In this document: piece by piece, positions 42,284 to 55,022 of the stretch
Position numbering within the stretch: position 1 is the stretch's first letter
Layout of the letters: each line of letters starts with the position of its first letter
From: Pholis gunnellus
Lineage: Eukaryota; Chordata; Actinopteri; Perciformes; Pholidae
Assembly (NCBI GenBank): GCA_910591455.2
Contig: OU342816.1
Location: 1,462,376 to 1,526,375, forward strand
Length of the DNA: 64,000 bases
Reading direction: 5' to 3'
The notes under the pieces: generated by a model
Databases searched by the model: none
The model's input: the letters and a program-made list of their open reading frames with translations, nothing else
What the model was told of the DNA's origin: nothing
Program-made: the position numbers and the translations under genes

Positions 42284-42590
42284 GAACCAGTCTCAGTGTA
42301 GTCCTGGTCCTCTATATGAACCAGTCTCAGTGTAGTCCTGGTCCTCTATATGAACCAGTCTCAGTGTAGTCCTGATCCTCTATATGAACCAGTCTCAGTG
42401 TAGTCCTGATCCTCTATATGAACCAGTCTCAGTGTAGTCCTGATCCTCTATATGAACCAGTCTCAGTGTAGTCCTGATCCTCTAGATGAACCAGTCTCAG
42501 TGTAGTCCTGATCCTCTATATGAACCAGTCTCAGTGTAGTCCTGATCCTCTATATGAACCAGTCTCAGTGTAGTCCTGATCCTCTATCAG
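42284..42590. repeat. 34-bp minisatellite, nine copies
   Basis: The unit begins GAACCAGTCTCAGTGTAGTC and ends CCTCTATAT. Copies differ mainly at one G/A site (CCTGGTCC versus CCTGATCC), showing recent homogenisation. Confidence 0.95.
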
Positions 42591-43169
42591 ACCTCCATCA
42601 GTAAAGAGACCATCAGAGAGAAGCTGGTCTGTTTCTATAGAGCTGTTCTTAAAGCTCGTCACGGGTCAGATTCTGGTGAAACCAGATGAACTCATGCAGG
42701 TTCACCAGAAACTCCTTCAGGAACCATCACAGAGACAACCATTGTGTCTCTTGTTCCTGTTTAAAACAGTTATCTATTAGGATTACGTGGTTGCTCGTAG
42801 CTGATTGGCCGATGGAGTGTGTCAACTTACGTGGCAGAAGTTAAAACCAGGTTTTGTGGGACAGGGTCCACTCTGTTGGAGTGAAGGAGGGTTTCTTTGT
42901 GGACTCGTCCAGTTCTGCTTGTTGGAATCGGATGTTCATCTTCTTCAAAGCTTCGACCGGACACCGTCAGTCACATGACTGAATAGATCACTGAACAACA
43001 ACACTTTAATGTGCTGTTTAAACAACCAAACAGGAAACAGTGTGTTCATGTAGATCCCCGTCACTAAGAGTAAGATGCTGTCAGAGGAAATGTGTTTTTA
43101 AACCTCCACGTCTGAGGTGACAACCTCCAGTTATTCTAACATACTGCTCCTCTTTCTACCACCACTGAC

Positions 43170-43207
<38 letters not shown>

Positions 43208-43326
43208 TCTGTTGCCTCATTCGGCAACATTTGTTCAAAGAAAGAAAGAATAAGACGTATCTAAAGAAACAATCTGTATTTAATTAAGATAAAGTTTCAG
43301 TAAATCCTGTATGACGTAAACACACA

Positions 43327-43368
<42 letters not shown>

Positions 43369-43499
43369 TATGCCAGTAACAACATCAACAAACCCAGAAT
43401 GTGCCAACAAACTGCCGGGTTGAGAGAGTCCTGAAATAAAAAAAGGAAACAGAGGAGAGAGTGTGTGAAACAGACAGAGAGAGGGAAGCCTTGGAAGAC

Positions 43500-43539
<40 letters not shown>

Positions 43540-43756
43540 GATCGGGTGAATAAACACAGCCTTCCCCTGACCCTGGAGCCCTGAAAGCTCTCCTTGTGGA
43601 GCCAATAAAGGCCCCTCCTAACTGACTGAAGGGCCCGTGGACCGGAGGGCAGACGGATGCTAAAAACAACCTGTAGTCAAGTTTTACGAGCGAGTCGTTG
43701 GTCGTCTCCGCTCCGTAGTTTCTTGTTGGCTTCGAGGTCTGTGGCCCCCCCACTTA

Positions 43757-43860
43757 TAAATAGTGTGTATGTATAATGTTATAAATAGTGTGTGTGTGTA
43801 TAATGTTATAAATAGTGTGTGTGTGTATAATGTTATAAATAGTGTGTGTGTATAATGTCA
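43757..43860. repeat. 25-27-bp minisatellite, four copies
   Basis: The unit is TTATAAATAGTGTGTGTGTG followed by TATAATG. Copy length varies with the number of GT steps. Confidence 0.85.
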
Positions 43861-44554
43861 GCTTCCTGGTGGAGCTGAGAAACAGCAGCAGGGAGACAAA
43901 ACACTCTGGAACCACAGAGAGGCGAAGTTCATGGGACCTTATTTCATAAAATGTATGGATTATAGTCGACGTTTATAACTGCAGTCGATGAGCCGCAGCG
44001 TGTAAACACGTTCTGTCTCTGCAGGCAGACAGGCAGCGGTTCATTACTTTATAGTATGTTAGTACTTTATAAACCGGTAACCTCGTGAAAACACGGCAGT
44101 GATGTGAATGTTTGTTTTAATAGAAATTATTTGAATGATTAAACTAATTAAATTTGGACTATTTCATCGTTAAATGTCGCAGAAATGTATCTGAACATTT
44201 GTCGGCTCCAGATTCTGTAACGTGAGACTCTTTTGGGTTTTCAGCTCTGATAAAATGGTCATTTTTTAAACACCTTGGGTTCTGCAGGAGTTGATAGTTT
44301 CAGGGACAGTAAGCAGCTGCAGCTCGTGTTTACTGCTGTAACACTGCTGCAGCGCCTCGTAGCTCGTCCTTTTCTAAACCCGTTCTCACAGCCGAGGCCT
44401 CAACAACAGCCGGCCTTTGTCCCGCCGGCTATTGTTTGAATGTAAACACGTCAGCTTTCCCTCTGGTTACCGCACCACAGCAGCCCCAGTGTTCCCAGTG
44501 AGTGCGCATGTTTGCCTGCGCATGCATGTGCAAACAGCCTAGCGTGTTGAGTGC

Positions 44555-44592
<38 letters not shown>

Positions 44593-44929
44593 CTACATTC
44601 CTCACAGGACAGCAGGCGTGAACCGGTGGATATCAGCTCTGACCCGTTGGGTTTGTGAGGAATGTGGACAGATGCTGCAGGTGGTGACGTGGTTCCCTTC
44701 ATTCTTTAAACATCAGTGGATCATCTGCTGTCCTCACAAAGATACATAAGGAGCGCAATGTGTTTGAGGATCCGTACAACCAAACCTATACAGCGTCTGC
44801 ACACTTGGTTTCTTTTTAAGCTGTGAACTAAAACTAACTAAAACTAAATGATTTCATTTGTGGTGATATAAAACAAACTAATCATGCAAAATATTGACAT
44901 TTGTCACCCATCTGTGTTTTACTTAAGAG

Positions 44930-44969
<40 letters not shown>

Positions 44970-44984
44970 GGTCGATGAGCACAA

Positions 44985-45180
44985 AGATCACGATAGTTTT
45001 GATCAAACGCCTCAATAACAATATTGTAGGGTTGACTATTGGTGCGTTCACAACATATTTCCACAATGAGAGTTTTGATAATCATCATCAGTAATGTGAT
45101 AAAATGACGTAAGTGGGTAAAAGGCAAATAACGGAACAGGAAACAAGACACGCACGTGATCTTTAGATATCCAAAATGTG
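44985..45180. repeat. Dispersed repeat family R2, copy 1
   Basis: Shares ATCATCAGTAAtGTG and AAGTGGGTAAAAGGCAAATA with 51180-51330. A (TA)n tract (44930-44969) lies just before it. Confidence 0.6.
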
Positions 45181-45363
45181 AGCCGCTATCTGGTCTCCTA
45201 TAGGACGTTATTGATTCGTAGCTCCGCCCTCTTTCTCTCTGAGCAGACGTAGGTGGAGCAGCAGGCCCGTGTAGGAACCTGTAGCCACGGTTCTCTGATT
45301 AAAACTGGTTTAATGACCTCGTTAAACAGGTCTGGAATGTGTGTCAGGAGCAGAGGCCTCCAG

Positions 45364-45365
<2 letters not shown>

Positions 45366-45440
<75 letters not shown>
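45366..45440. repeat. (GT)n microsatellite
   Basis: About 75 bp of pure GT. Other dinucleotide tracts in this region: 42137-42168, 43167-43204, 43321-43366, 43500-43538, 44559-44589, 52176-52220 and 53842-53930. Confidence 0.95.
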
Positions 45441-45442
<2 letters not shown>

Positions 45443-46544
45443 TCAAGGACAGTTTATGTCAAAGTTTGAACGTGTGCAAGGTTCCAAAAGAACATTTGCT
45501 CTTCATATTTTCACACATTTGATTATAGAATTACATAGTTTCAACAGTTGTGTGGAAGCAAAACCGAGTAAAGATTTAAATGGACGACGACGTCTCGGTG
45601 GACGTGCTGCAGGAAGAATTTTAATATTTTCATTTCTGCACAAATGATCCATCTTCAGAATGCAACAAGAGCCTCGAGATTAATTTGAAACGTAATCTCT
45701 TATTGAAGCAAAACTCCTCAATGTTTCCCCTGAATAAATCCAGCGTTATGTAGACAAACTCCTTGTTTTAATGGAAGTTGGCACATTTGCTGTTTGCTCT
45801 TCTGGTGCTCACCAATTTCTAACTTTTACGACTTTTATTGAGAATATTTAAATATTCACAGTTTGGAGAATCACATTTATCGACGTTCTGTATACGGTGC
45901 TAAAACGACAGCTGTGAGCACCTTTCACAGAAAGCAGAGGGATGTTGGAGATGCTAACAGATCACTGGTGCACGCTGGGTCACATACATCCTACTGACCG
46001 GTGAGTCCACAGAGACCAGCAGCTGTGTGTTTCCCTCCAGCAGCTCAGCAGAAACCTTGTAAAGTGTGTTGTGACGTCTCTTTATCAGCCGTGTGTTGTC
46101 TGTTACACACAGAGTCTCAGTTGTACTCATAAAGCTGTGCTGCCTTCAGGACAGAATGTGTTTAGTTTAGTTTATGACGTTAATAAGCATCAGAACAGTT
46201 GAATTTGGGAATAAAGGTTCTCGGGCTGCGTGATGTCAGTATGAATTATCACATTCTCCTTTTAGAATGATAAATTAAACGTCTTTATAATCTTCTTTAA
46301 CATCTTCTGCTCGTAACATGCTCCATCCTCGTCTTTCCCTCTCAGTTATATTTATTTCAGATTTAGTGAAAAAGTAATAAACGCCTCCCCAGTTAAGCCA
46401 AAGACCTCACTCTCACAATAACTTGATGTAAACAAATGGAATATTATTTTATAGTTTATGACACTTTGTCCCTTCTATTCAGTAAAAGGACCGACGGAAA
46501 CCTCCGGGTTTGAAATGTGAAGTCAAAGCTTCATGTGTTAAAGC

Positions 46545-46960
46545 TGCATTCTCTCTAGTGACCACCAGGGGGCGACTCCTCTGGTTGTATAGAAGTCTAT
46601 GAGAAAATGACTCTACTTCTCTCTTGATTTATTACCTCAGTAAACATTGTAAACATGAGTTTATGGTCTCAATCTCTAGTTTCAAGTCTTCTTCAATACA
46701 GCATGATGTTCATTTAGTAAATGATGGTCCATTTGGAGTCACACAGACCATAAAGCAGGGGATGCTTTAGGGCGGTTTTTGAAGTGTGTTTTCAGTCCAT
46801 GAAAGTTAACTTTAACATTTTGGTCTTTTTGCACTAAATTCACCCTCTTGTGTCACACATGGCGACGGCTAAAAAAACCAAGATGGTGACGTCCAAACTG
46901 CCGAACTCGAGACTTCGACTACGGAAGAAATTCTGTAAATGTATTTCCTGACGTCTCGGC
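46545..46960 (+). repeat. Dispersed repeat family R1, copy B
   Basis: Starts near AGCTGCATTCTCTCTAGTGA, carries CCACCAGGGGGCG at 46562-46574, then the shared body and a decayed AAGATGGTGACG segment near 46879. Confidence 0.85.
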
Positions 46961-49900
46961 TGCGTTGAAGCACTGAGCTCTTCTCTCCGTGGTTCTCATC
47001 CCGGACGACGCTTAAAGTCAGTCTCAGTCCGCCACCACTGAGGTCAAACAACTTACAAAAGTACAAAGAAACATCTGAACGTGACACACACTCGGCTTCT
47101 TGTTCATTTGTCTGACGTTCAGCATTGTGAATAGGTTTGTTGTGTTGATACGGTTGAAGCGGAGCACACGGTGGTATGTGTTATTCACACATCCTGCCCT
47201 GTGAACCCCTCAGAGACTCGGCCGTAGTCAACAGCAGCAGCAGCAGACACCAGGGAACGCTACCTGGAAAACAAAGAACTGATGTGCTTTCTTTAGTTTG
47301 AACTCGTGATGTTGTTTTGCCCGTGAAGAGAGGAAGAAATGTGAGGAACGAGGGCAAGGTTACAGAGTCCAGATCGGCTCCAGAGGTCTGAGCTCTGGTT
47401 GTGATTTATTCAGTGTGTTGAGATGAGTCAAGACTTTGAAGACTAAAGATTGAAAGATGCTTCTGTGTGTTTGTCTGCGTGGCTATCGGTCTGTTGGATG
47501 TTTGATTTGAGCGTGATAATGGCCTTCACATACTTCCATCATTATGTTCTATGCTCGTTTACACCTTCACAACTTATTTCAGATGATTCATGAACTGTTT
47601 TTACTTAAAAAAGAGAATAACGGGTCTATTTGGGTCTCTAAAGGTCAGTATATTATCTTGATGAAGCCACAACTCCCGACAACATTCACTTTGTTTGGGT
47701 TTTGTTTTTTGGAGCTCTGCCCTTCACGAGCTGTATTACAGATTTATTTTTGGAAGCTACTTCGTAGCTCTTGGCAGAGTACTCAGTCAGAAGTTTATAG
47801 AAAGAGAAAGCACCTGCTACACCTTCTTCTTCTGTTCTTTAACACATTGTTCTCTCTGTGGCTTTGATTTCACTGTAATATCTTAAGTCCTGCACTTTTA
47901 TGGAAACAGAACAATCATGGTTGGAATGAGAAAGAACTAAAACATGTATTTTGTGCAGAATAACAGTCATAATGCCATAAATCATAAAAAAAGTTCTTTG
48001 GATAATTTATTCTACACAAATTGGAAAACATTGGAATCTATTCCTACAACATTTCTCTGCTCTATCTTCAGTAATCTGCAGTTTAGTGGAAGATTCACAG
48101 ATTTTTTTGTCACGTGATTGTTGGTCTGAGATGAATCAATCATGACTTCTTAGTTGCGCTGAGGAGCTCAGAATTTAATGCTTTTTACAGAATCTGGTTA
48201 AAGTGAAATGTTTATTCAGGGCGAGACTTTAAATGAGACATGTAGAATAAAATGTTCTTGATGAAATAACAATTTTATGCTTCGTTTTAGTTGCTTTTTC
48301 TGAAGGAAGTGTTCGGCCCACATGATGTGTTCAAGGACCGTCGGAAAGACGTTTTTACAGCAGCTAGGATAAACGGTGTAGTTTTGGGGATTGTTTAAAG
48401 ACAACATGCTTCTCATATCCACTGATGGGTTTTGGGGTTCAGAGGGAGGAAATCTATTTTCTCAATCAGCTAAATATGAGTGAAATTAATATTTACTTTT
48501 CTAAATCAGAACATCTCTGGTTATTTCACATCTTCTCACTGGCTTTGGCATGGCTCTGTGTGAAAAAGGGGAAATGAAACCTACTTCAGTGTGCCAATCA
48601 AAACATGGCAATATTTAAATCAAAATCTGCACGTTTAACGTTTTAAAGAAATACTTTCAGAAGCTTTAAGACTCACATATTTCCCTTAAATTGAAGTCAA
48701 AGACGTAACCAAACTGAGAAAGTTCTTCGGACCTTGAGTGGGACTGATGAGTGGGTAATGGACACCAGCAACCTGTTTCTGCCTGGCTCTTCAGCCACCC
48801 ATCTGGCAGGGTTTCATACCTGCTTCCTCAAACACAGGAAGCTGAGCTCAGTCGCTATTGGATCTCAAAAACATTTCTGACTTCCTGCTCGGGCTGTAAC
48901 TCGCTGAGAATGTTAAAGTCGCCATCAGCCGTCTCATCGCATCCTCCCGTTGAGTTTGATTTACATTTTAGTCTTTCACTTTTTGTCCAGGTGCACATCT
49001 GGCCTTGTTTTGTGTCCCTTTTGTCTCTTCATTAAAAGCCTCTTTTAAAGTTGAGGTTTAGTAAAGACATTTTTAGATTTTCAGATCACGCGTTGCTGAA
49101 AAGCCTTAAATACATTATCCGAGCCATATTTTCTCTGATCATCTATCCTTAAAGGACAGAATATATACTTTGTACATTTTTAGCTAATCTATTGGAGGTG
49201 GAGCTAACTCTGGACGTGCAGATAACAGATGTCATACCACAGTTAAGTGCAAACGTCTTGTAGCGACAACATTCCTGTCTGAGAGATCGACGCCGAGCTA
49301 ATTCACCTTCTGCGTCTCACGAGTTTTTACAAGAATGAAGCCGGACTGGAAGTGAGAGATCCAACTCTCTTCCACCTCGTTGTTGTTCATTCCTGGTGCA
49401 CTCGTGTTCCGTTTCATTACCCTCCCGTAGTCTATTGCTTTCATTTTGATGGAGGCCCATTCTGTTGAATAATGCATCTCTTAAGGACTTTTTTTGGCGT
49501 TTTTTTGTGCGATTAATGTGCTTTTTGCATTGCGAATAAAGATATCAACCAATCACATTGCGTGAAACAGACATAATTAAAAGCGTCCAACAACATGTAG
49601 AGTGAAGCGATTTCGATGAATTATCACAATTTTAAGCTTCGATTTGGCTGCTTTTACAGATGGAAGCGTTTGTCACACATGATGTGTTCAAAGGACGTTG
49701 AAAGTGTGACCGTAATATTTGTTTTTGCAGCTCCTGGCGATGGTAAATGGTGTAATTTTCACAATTAATTAAAGAAAACACGCCTTTTCAAACCCGCCGG
49801 TGGGGTTTTGGGTTCAGAGGGTTTGAGTGACCTCTGTACATACCTGCATATTAGGATTTAATTACAGCATCTGCAAGTTTGTGCAGCAACGGTGGCTCCA

Positions 49901-50002
49901 CTATAAAGGCACATGTGGCCTGCATGGAATCCAGAAGTGTGCACCTGGAGGCCAACAGTGTGATTGAGCAACATCTGGTTAACCAGAGCTCATGAACACA
50001 GA

Positions 50003-50368
50003 GTGAGCGTTGGTGTGGTTCACTGAGACTCAGGAGTAGTGAGCGTTGGTGTGGTTCACTGAGACTCAGGAGTAGTGAGCGTTGGCGTGGTTCACTGAGA
50101 CTCAGGAGTAGTGAGCGTTGGTGTGGTTCACTGAGACTCACGAGTAGTGAGCGTTGGTGTGGTTCACCGAGACTCACGAGTAGTGAGCGTTGATGTGGTT
50201 CACTGAGACTCAGGAGTAGTGAGCGTTGGTGTGGTTCACTGAGACTCACGAGTAGTGAGCGTTGGCGTGGTTCACTGAGACTCAGGAGTAGTGAGCGTTG
50301 GCGTGGTTCACTGAGACTCAGGAGTAGTGAGCGTTGGCGTGGTTCACCGAGACCAGTAGTGAGCGTTG
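50003..50368. repeat. 36-bp minisatellite, about ten copies
   Basis: The unit begins GTGAGCGTTGGTGTGGTTCA and ends CTCAGGAGTA. Because 36 is a multiple of three and the unit has no stop on the - strand, a 201-codon reverse ORF (49851-50456) runs through it with a 12-residue repeat SEPHQRSLLVSL. I regard the ORF as a by-product. Confidence 0.9.
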
Positions 50369-51179
50369 TACTAACTCCACCAGGTGACGAAGAAACGCAA
50401 ACAAACGTGATGACGTGTGGTTTGTGCGAGTAGCAACATTTCGATTGTTGATCCATTGTTTTGACTCACAGGCTCTTGAGGTCGATCCCTAAATCACTCA
50501 TTTCACTCAATCGCTGACTTACTTTATGAATGACTCATCTATTTTCTACTGGTTTACGTGTCGTGGTATTTCAATCCTTACGCTTGCTCAATTACTGAGT
50601 CACTCACGTGTGTGTGTGTGTATATACGTGTGTATATATGTGTGTGTATATATATATATGCATATGTATATATGTGTGTATATATACATACCTGTTGGCT
50701 CGTTGGGTCGACTCCTTCGCTGACGAGTCTGAGAAGAATGCGGAGCGTTCACCTCTGGAATGCTGGAATGTGACAGCTGGATTCCTCTGAACCTCCCTCC
50801 CGCTGCGCCGACACCACCGTATGAAACAATAACCTGCGTGCTCACAACACATGAGCTCAGCACTGACAATAGTACCCGTGTGGCTCTTTGTGTCTTTTTG
50901 AACGTGCTTCAGAGGTGTGACTCACAGGAAACGCTTTTCCTGGAAGTTTCACAATCGTTTATTTGGAAATTAGTGATGTGTGTGGCAGTGGACGGTGAAA
51001 AGTGTGTGTGGGCCTTAATTTGAAAGAGATTTAAAATATAAAAAAGAAAGAGACTGATGGAGGGAGGGGAATGGAGTCAGAAAGATTTGTGTTTAATGAG
51101 AAACAATAATTACATTTAAAGACGTAACCTGGGGCTTTGGGAATTTGTGATGCCCATTTATCACAGTTATCTGATGTTA

Positions 51180-51340
51180 CAGACAAACTTCTAATCCAAT
51201 ACCATACCTCGATATTGCAACGATATTTTTGGTGCTTTCTCAAAAATATTTACACAATGACATTTCTAATAAATAATCATCAGTAACGTGGGTATAATGA
51301 CTAAGTGGGTAAAAGCAAATAATAATATATTACATACCTT
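51180..51340. repeat. Dispersed repeat family R2, copy 2
   Basis: Contains TTTACACAATGACATTTC, AATAATCATCAGTAACGTGG and CTAAGTGGGTAAAAGCAAAT, in the same order as copy 1. Confidence 0.6.
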
Positions 51341-52173
51341 TTCTGTACTGCATCCTTTAAAACCAGGAAAAGATAACACTTAGCCACATTAAGATATCCG
51401 AAATCCAAGACGATTTCTCTGGTTAGCAAAAAACAAAGTGACTCAACAGCTGTAATAAAAGAGTCCCTACGTATAATGTTGCAATAAGGACATCTGGGGA
51501 GTAGATCGCAGATACCTGGTGGCAGAATAAACACATTTTCTTCTGGTAATTCCAGATAAACTCTGATTCCTCCTTTTAGTTTTAAAGTGGTGTACTCGGC
51601 TGAAGTTTGGTCCTTCACGTTAACTGTACATGCTGCTCTTATCTGCACAGTCTACCCTTTGACACGGCCAGCGTTTATCTCACTTTTATCGGATCGAATC
51701 AGAGCTGCTCCTTTATTCTTATCAGGCAGTCACACAGTTTGAACCACAGCTGACACACTTATGGAAGACCAGTGAGTGCAAATGTTCATCCACTGGGCAC
51801 TTCACTCTGATACGTTTCCAAAGCATGACCTGTCTCATTCTAACGTAAACTCCTCTAAAAGCTCTGCTTCCTTTTTAATTGGCTGATTTGGTCTGACATG
51901 ATTGTCAACATGTTGCTTTGTTTATTTCCTCTTTTCCATCTTAACTGTAGCTTTAGGTTGGTTTACAATCAGCTGCTGTCCTGAGATCAATGAGGTCAAA
52001 AAGCCTTCGCAGGGATTATGTTTGCAGATGATTTTGATTATGTATGGATTTATATAAGACATTTATTTACATTGAATATTCGTTACTAGATACAGACGTG
52101 CTGTCTGTGTTTGCTGTGATGAAACTCTTAATTAAATAAAAGTCTAACAGAAAAAAATATATTTACCATAAAG

Positions 52174-52220
<47 letters not shown>

Positions 52221-53025
52221 CCTGAGAGTTAGGCTTTAGTGATGTCACTGATCTTTTACTGTATCTGCCATCAACAAAAGGAAAATGATGACTCTGCAGG
52301 GCGGCGTCTGGTACATGCTGTAATGTTCAGGTATGCATTCTCATGTTACGCCTGCTTTGCCAGATCACATGCTAATAATATTTAGCATTAATCAAACCAG
52401 TCTTAATACATTTGGTTTACAAAGAAGTAAAACATTGATTGAACTGAATTTCTCTCAACACATCAAATCATTTCTAGAAGTACTTTTGACTTTACACCAA
52501 TGACTATGACCTTAAAAACAGAAAAAGCACCACTTTAAATTACCGTTAAATAGCTGTTCACATATGATAGCAGCCGTTCAGTGTTGCCAGATCAGATTGC
52601 CAGTTTCCGGCCCAATCACGACTTAAAACACGGCCAATTCAACAAAAAAACAGCCCAGGTCATAACCGTTCCATGAAAACCTGCCTAAGACAGTAACACC
52701 ACGAAATGTGTGACAGAAAACACATCATGCATCACATGACCAAAGATAAAACGTTTGATGAACAGGCTTTAGTAACAAAGAGGGCAGACAGACAACCAAA
52801 CAATGACGTTGAGGTAAATAAGTCCTCCCCCATCGCTTCCATGGTGCCCCATGCTAAATAGATGCGTGAAACATGCGGCTAATGGCAGGCTAATACCCAC
52901 AGTCTATAACTCATCCGCTTTTGTCATCTTGTAGTATAATTAGAGCAATTTTCCTGTCATTGTAAGAGTGATTGATGTGAAGCTGTCCGAGAAACACTGC
53001 GTGTTTAAACTAATCTGTCGTGCTC

Positions 53026-53398
53026 TTAAAGAGACAGTTCACCCATAAATCAAAAATACATATTTTCCTCTTTCCAGTGGTATTCATCAATCTAGTTTGT
53101 GTTGGTGTGAGTTGTCTAGTTTTGGAGATATCGGTTGTAAATATATCAGCTTTCTCTGCAATATCTCGGCACTTTATGGCGTGTCGGTGGAGCAGATTTT
53201 GCTCAAAGCGCTAAAAGAATATATTTGAAAAACTCACAGCAATGTCTCTTTACAGTTATAGTATATTCAAGAGAAGTCAGGCATCTTTAAGGCCGATATC
53301 TCCAAAACTAGGCAACTCACACCAACACATAAATAAATAGCACTACAGGTAAAAGGAAAAATATGTATTTTTGATTTTGGGGTGAACTGTCTCTTTAA
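53026..53398. mobile_element. 365-bp foldback MITE with TTAA target duplications
   Basis: TTAA at 53026-53029 and 53395-53398 flank an element that starts AGAGACAGTTCACCC and ends with its near-exact complement. The inverted arms continue for about 105 bp (TTGGTGTGAGTTG, CTAGTTTTGGAGATATCGG on both arms) with modest divergence. No ORF. The TTAA duplication fits piggyBac-type insertion, but the termini lack the usual CCY start, so the superfamily is unassigned. Confidence 0.8.
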
Positions 53399-53841
53399 GA
53401 ATGAACCGTCAGTCCTCTGGTTGGTCTTCCCAGTGGCCAAAAGCAGAATCCTGGTGTGTTGACATGTGTAAACGGTTAGTGTGTGTTTGATATACAGTCT
53501 TTAGATTTGCTTTAAGTGCTTCTGGACTCCATCTTTTTCTTGTCTTGACTCTGGTTGCACCAAAGCCAGATGCACCATGGTTGGATTCACCGGGGTGGTC
53601 TGGACTGCATTAGCCTTTTCTTTTTTTTTCAGTCGCCTGGTTTTCAAGGAGGAAACCATATTAGTCCAAGAGGCTGAGAAAGTTTTCAAGTACCGACAGT
53701 TGAGTACGTGAGAGAACGGTTTTATTCGCCAGCCTCTGTGGCCTAATCTGTAGTCGGTGAGCTCAGTCAAATGGTCTTCAGTCCACCGTTAACTGGAAGT
53801 TACATTACGTCTACGCAGATAAGAAGCCGCTCACTGCAGGG

Positions 53842-53933
<92 letters not shown>

Positions 53934-54545
53934 GCACGCTGGAGGTTTGGAAGTGTAACTTGATAACATGATGTCGGCTTCTGTTGTTGTGAGTCAATGC
54001 GACACACCACAACATTTTCCATGCAAACGTATTCAAACGATATGAGAACGTTGGCACGTGTTCATGCACTGAGTTATTTTATTGTTCGGGGGAAACGACC
54101 AGAACAACTGGATTTATGTGAGTGTGTTATCTAAATGACTCTTTCTTTTAATCGTGTCGTTTTAGCTTTTATACCTGTTTTTATTTTTATTAAGAAATAT
54201 TGCACATTGTCGCTTTCTTCCTGCATCTATGAAAATTATACATTTTAGTTTAAAATCTGTACTGAGTGAACAGCTTCAAGGCTTAACTGCTTACAATCTG
54301 CACTAAATCCATCATCAGCCCCCCCCCACAACATAAATGGTGGCTTTCAGGCCGAACCCTGATGGCTGTTTTTATATCTGACACATGAGTCCTGTTTCTT
54401 TAGTGTAAAGTTACATCTACACTACTACGTTTTTGTTATAAAACGGCATTTGAAAACAAAAACAATATGTCGAAACGAGTGTTTTAGCGCCGTTTCTCGT
54501 CCATACTACATAACGCCTGATAACAGGCAGCAATCTCTGGTTCTG

Positions 54546-55022
54546 AAAAGTGAAGTCAATGAGGAAGTGCTTTAAACCTGCATTCTCTCTAGTGTCCACC
54601 AGGGGGCGACTCCTCTGGTTGTATAGAAGTCTATGAGAAAATGACTCTACTTCTCTCTTGATTTATTACCTCAGTAAACATTGTAAACATGAGTTTATGG
54701 TCTCAATCTCTAGTTTCAAGTCTTCTTCAATACAGCATGATGTTCATTTAGTAAATGATGGTCCATTTAGAGTCACACAGACCATAAAGCAGGGGATGCT
54801 TTAGGACGGGGCTACACAGTGATTGACAGGTCTCTACTCCGAGACGTATACGGCGTCTCTACGTCACTCCTCCTCAGTCCAGATATGGTCACTTCCGCTC
54901 ACTGGTTGCAAAAATCCAAGATGGCGATGGCCAAAATGCCAAACTCAAAGGCTTCAAAACCGCAGTCCACAAACCAATGAGTGACATCACAACGATTATG
55001 TCCACTTCTTATATACATTCTA
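54546..55022 (+). repeat. Dispersed repeat family R1, copy C (fullest copy)
   Basis: Holds CCACCAGGGGGCG at 54596-54608, the shared body, then AAGATGGCG at 54918-54926 and AGTCCACAAACCAATGAGTG to the end. No ORF, so a non-autonomous element. Confidence 0.85.

Noticed and set aside
42284..42590. CRISPR-like array
   Set aside because: The units abut with no unique spacers, and the host is a vertebrate. It is a minisatellite. The same holds for 50003-50368.
49851..50456. 201-codon reverse-strand ORF as a gene
   Set aside because: Its openness is explained by a 36-bp tandem repeat without a stop. No start context, homologue or splice signals were seen.
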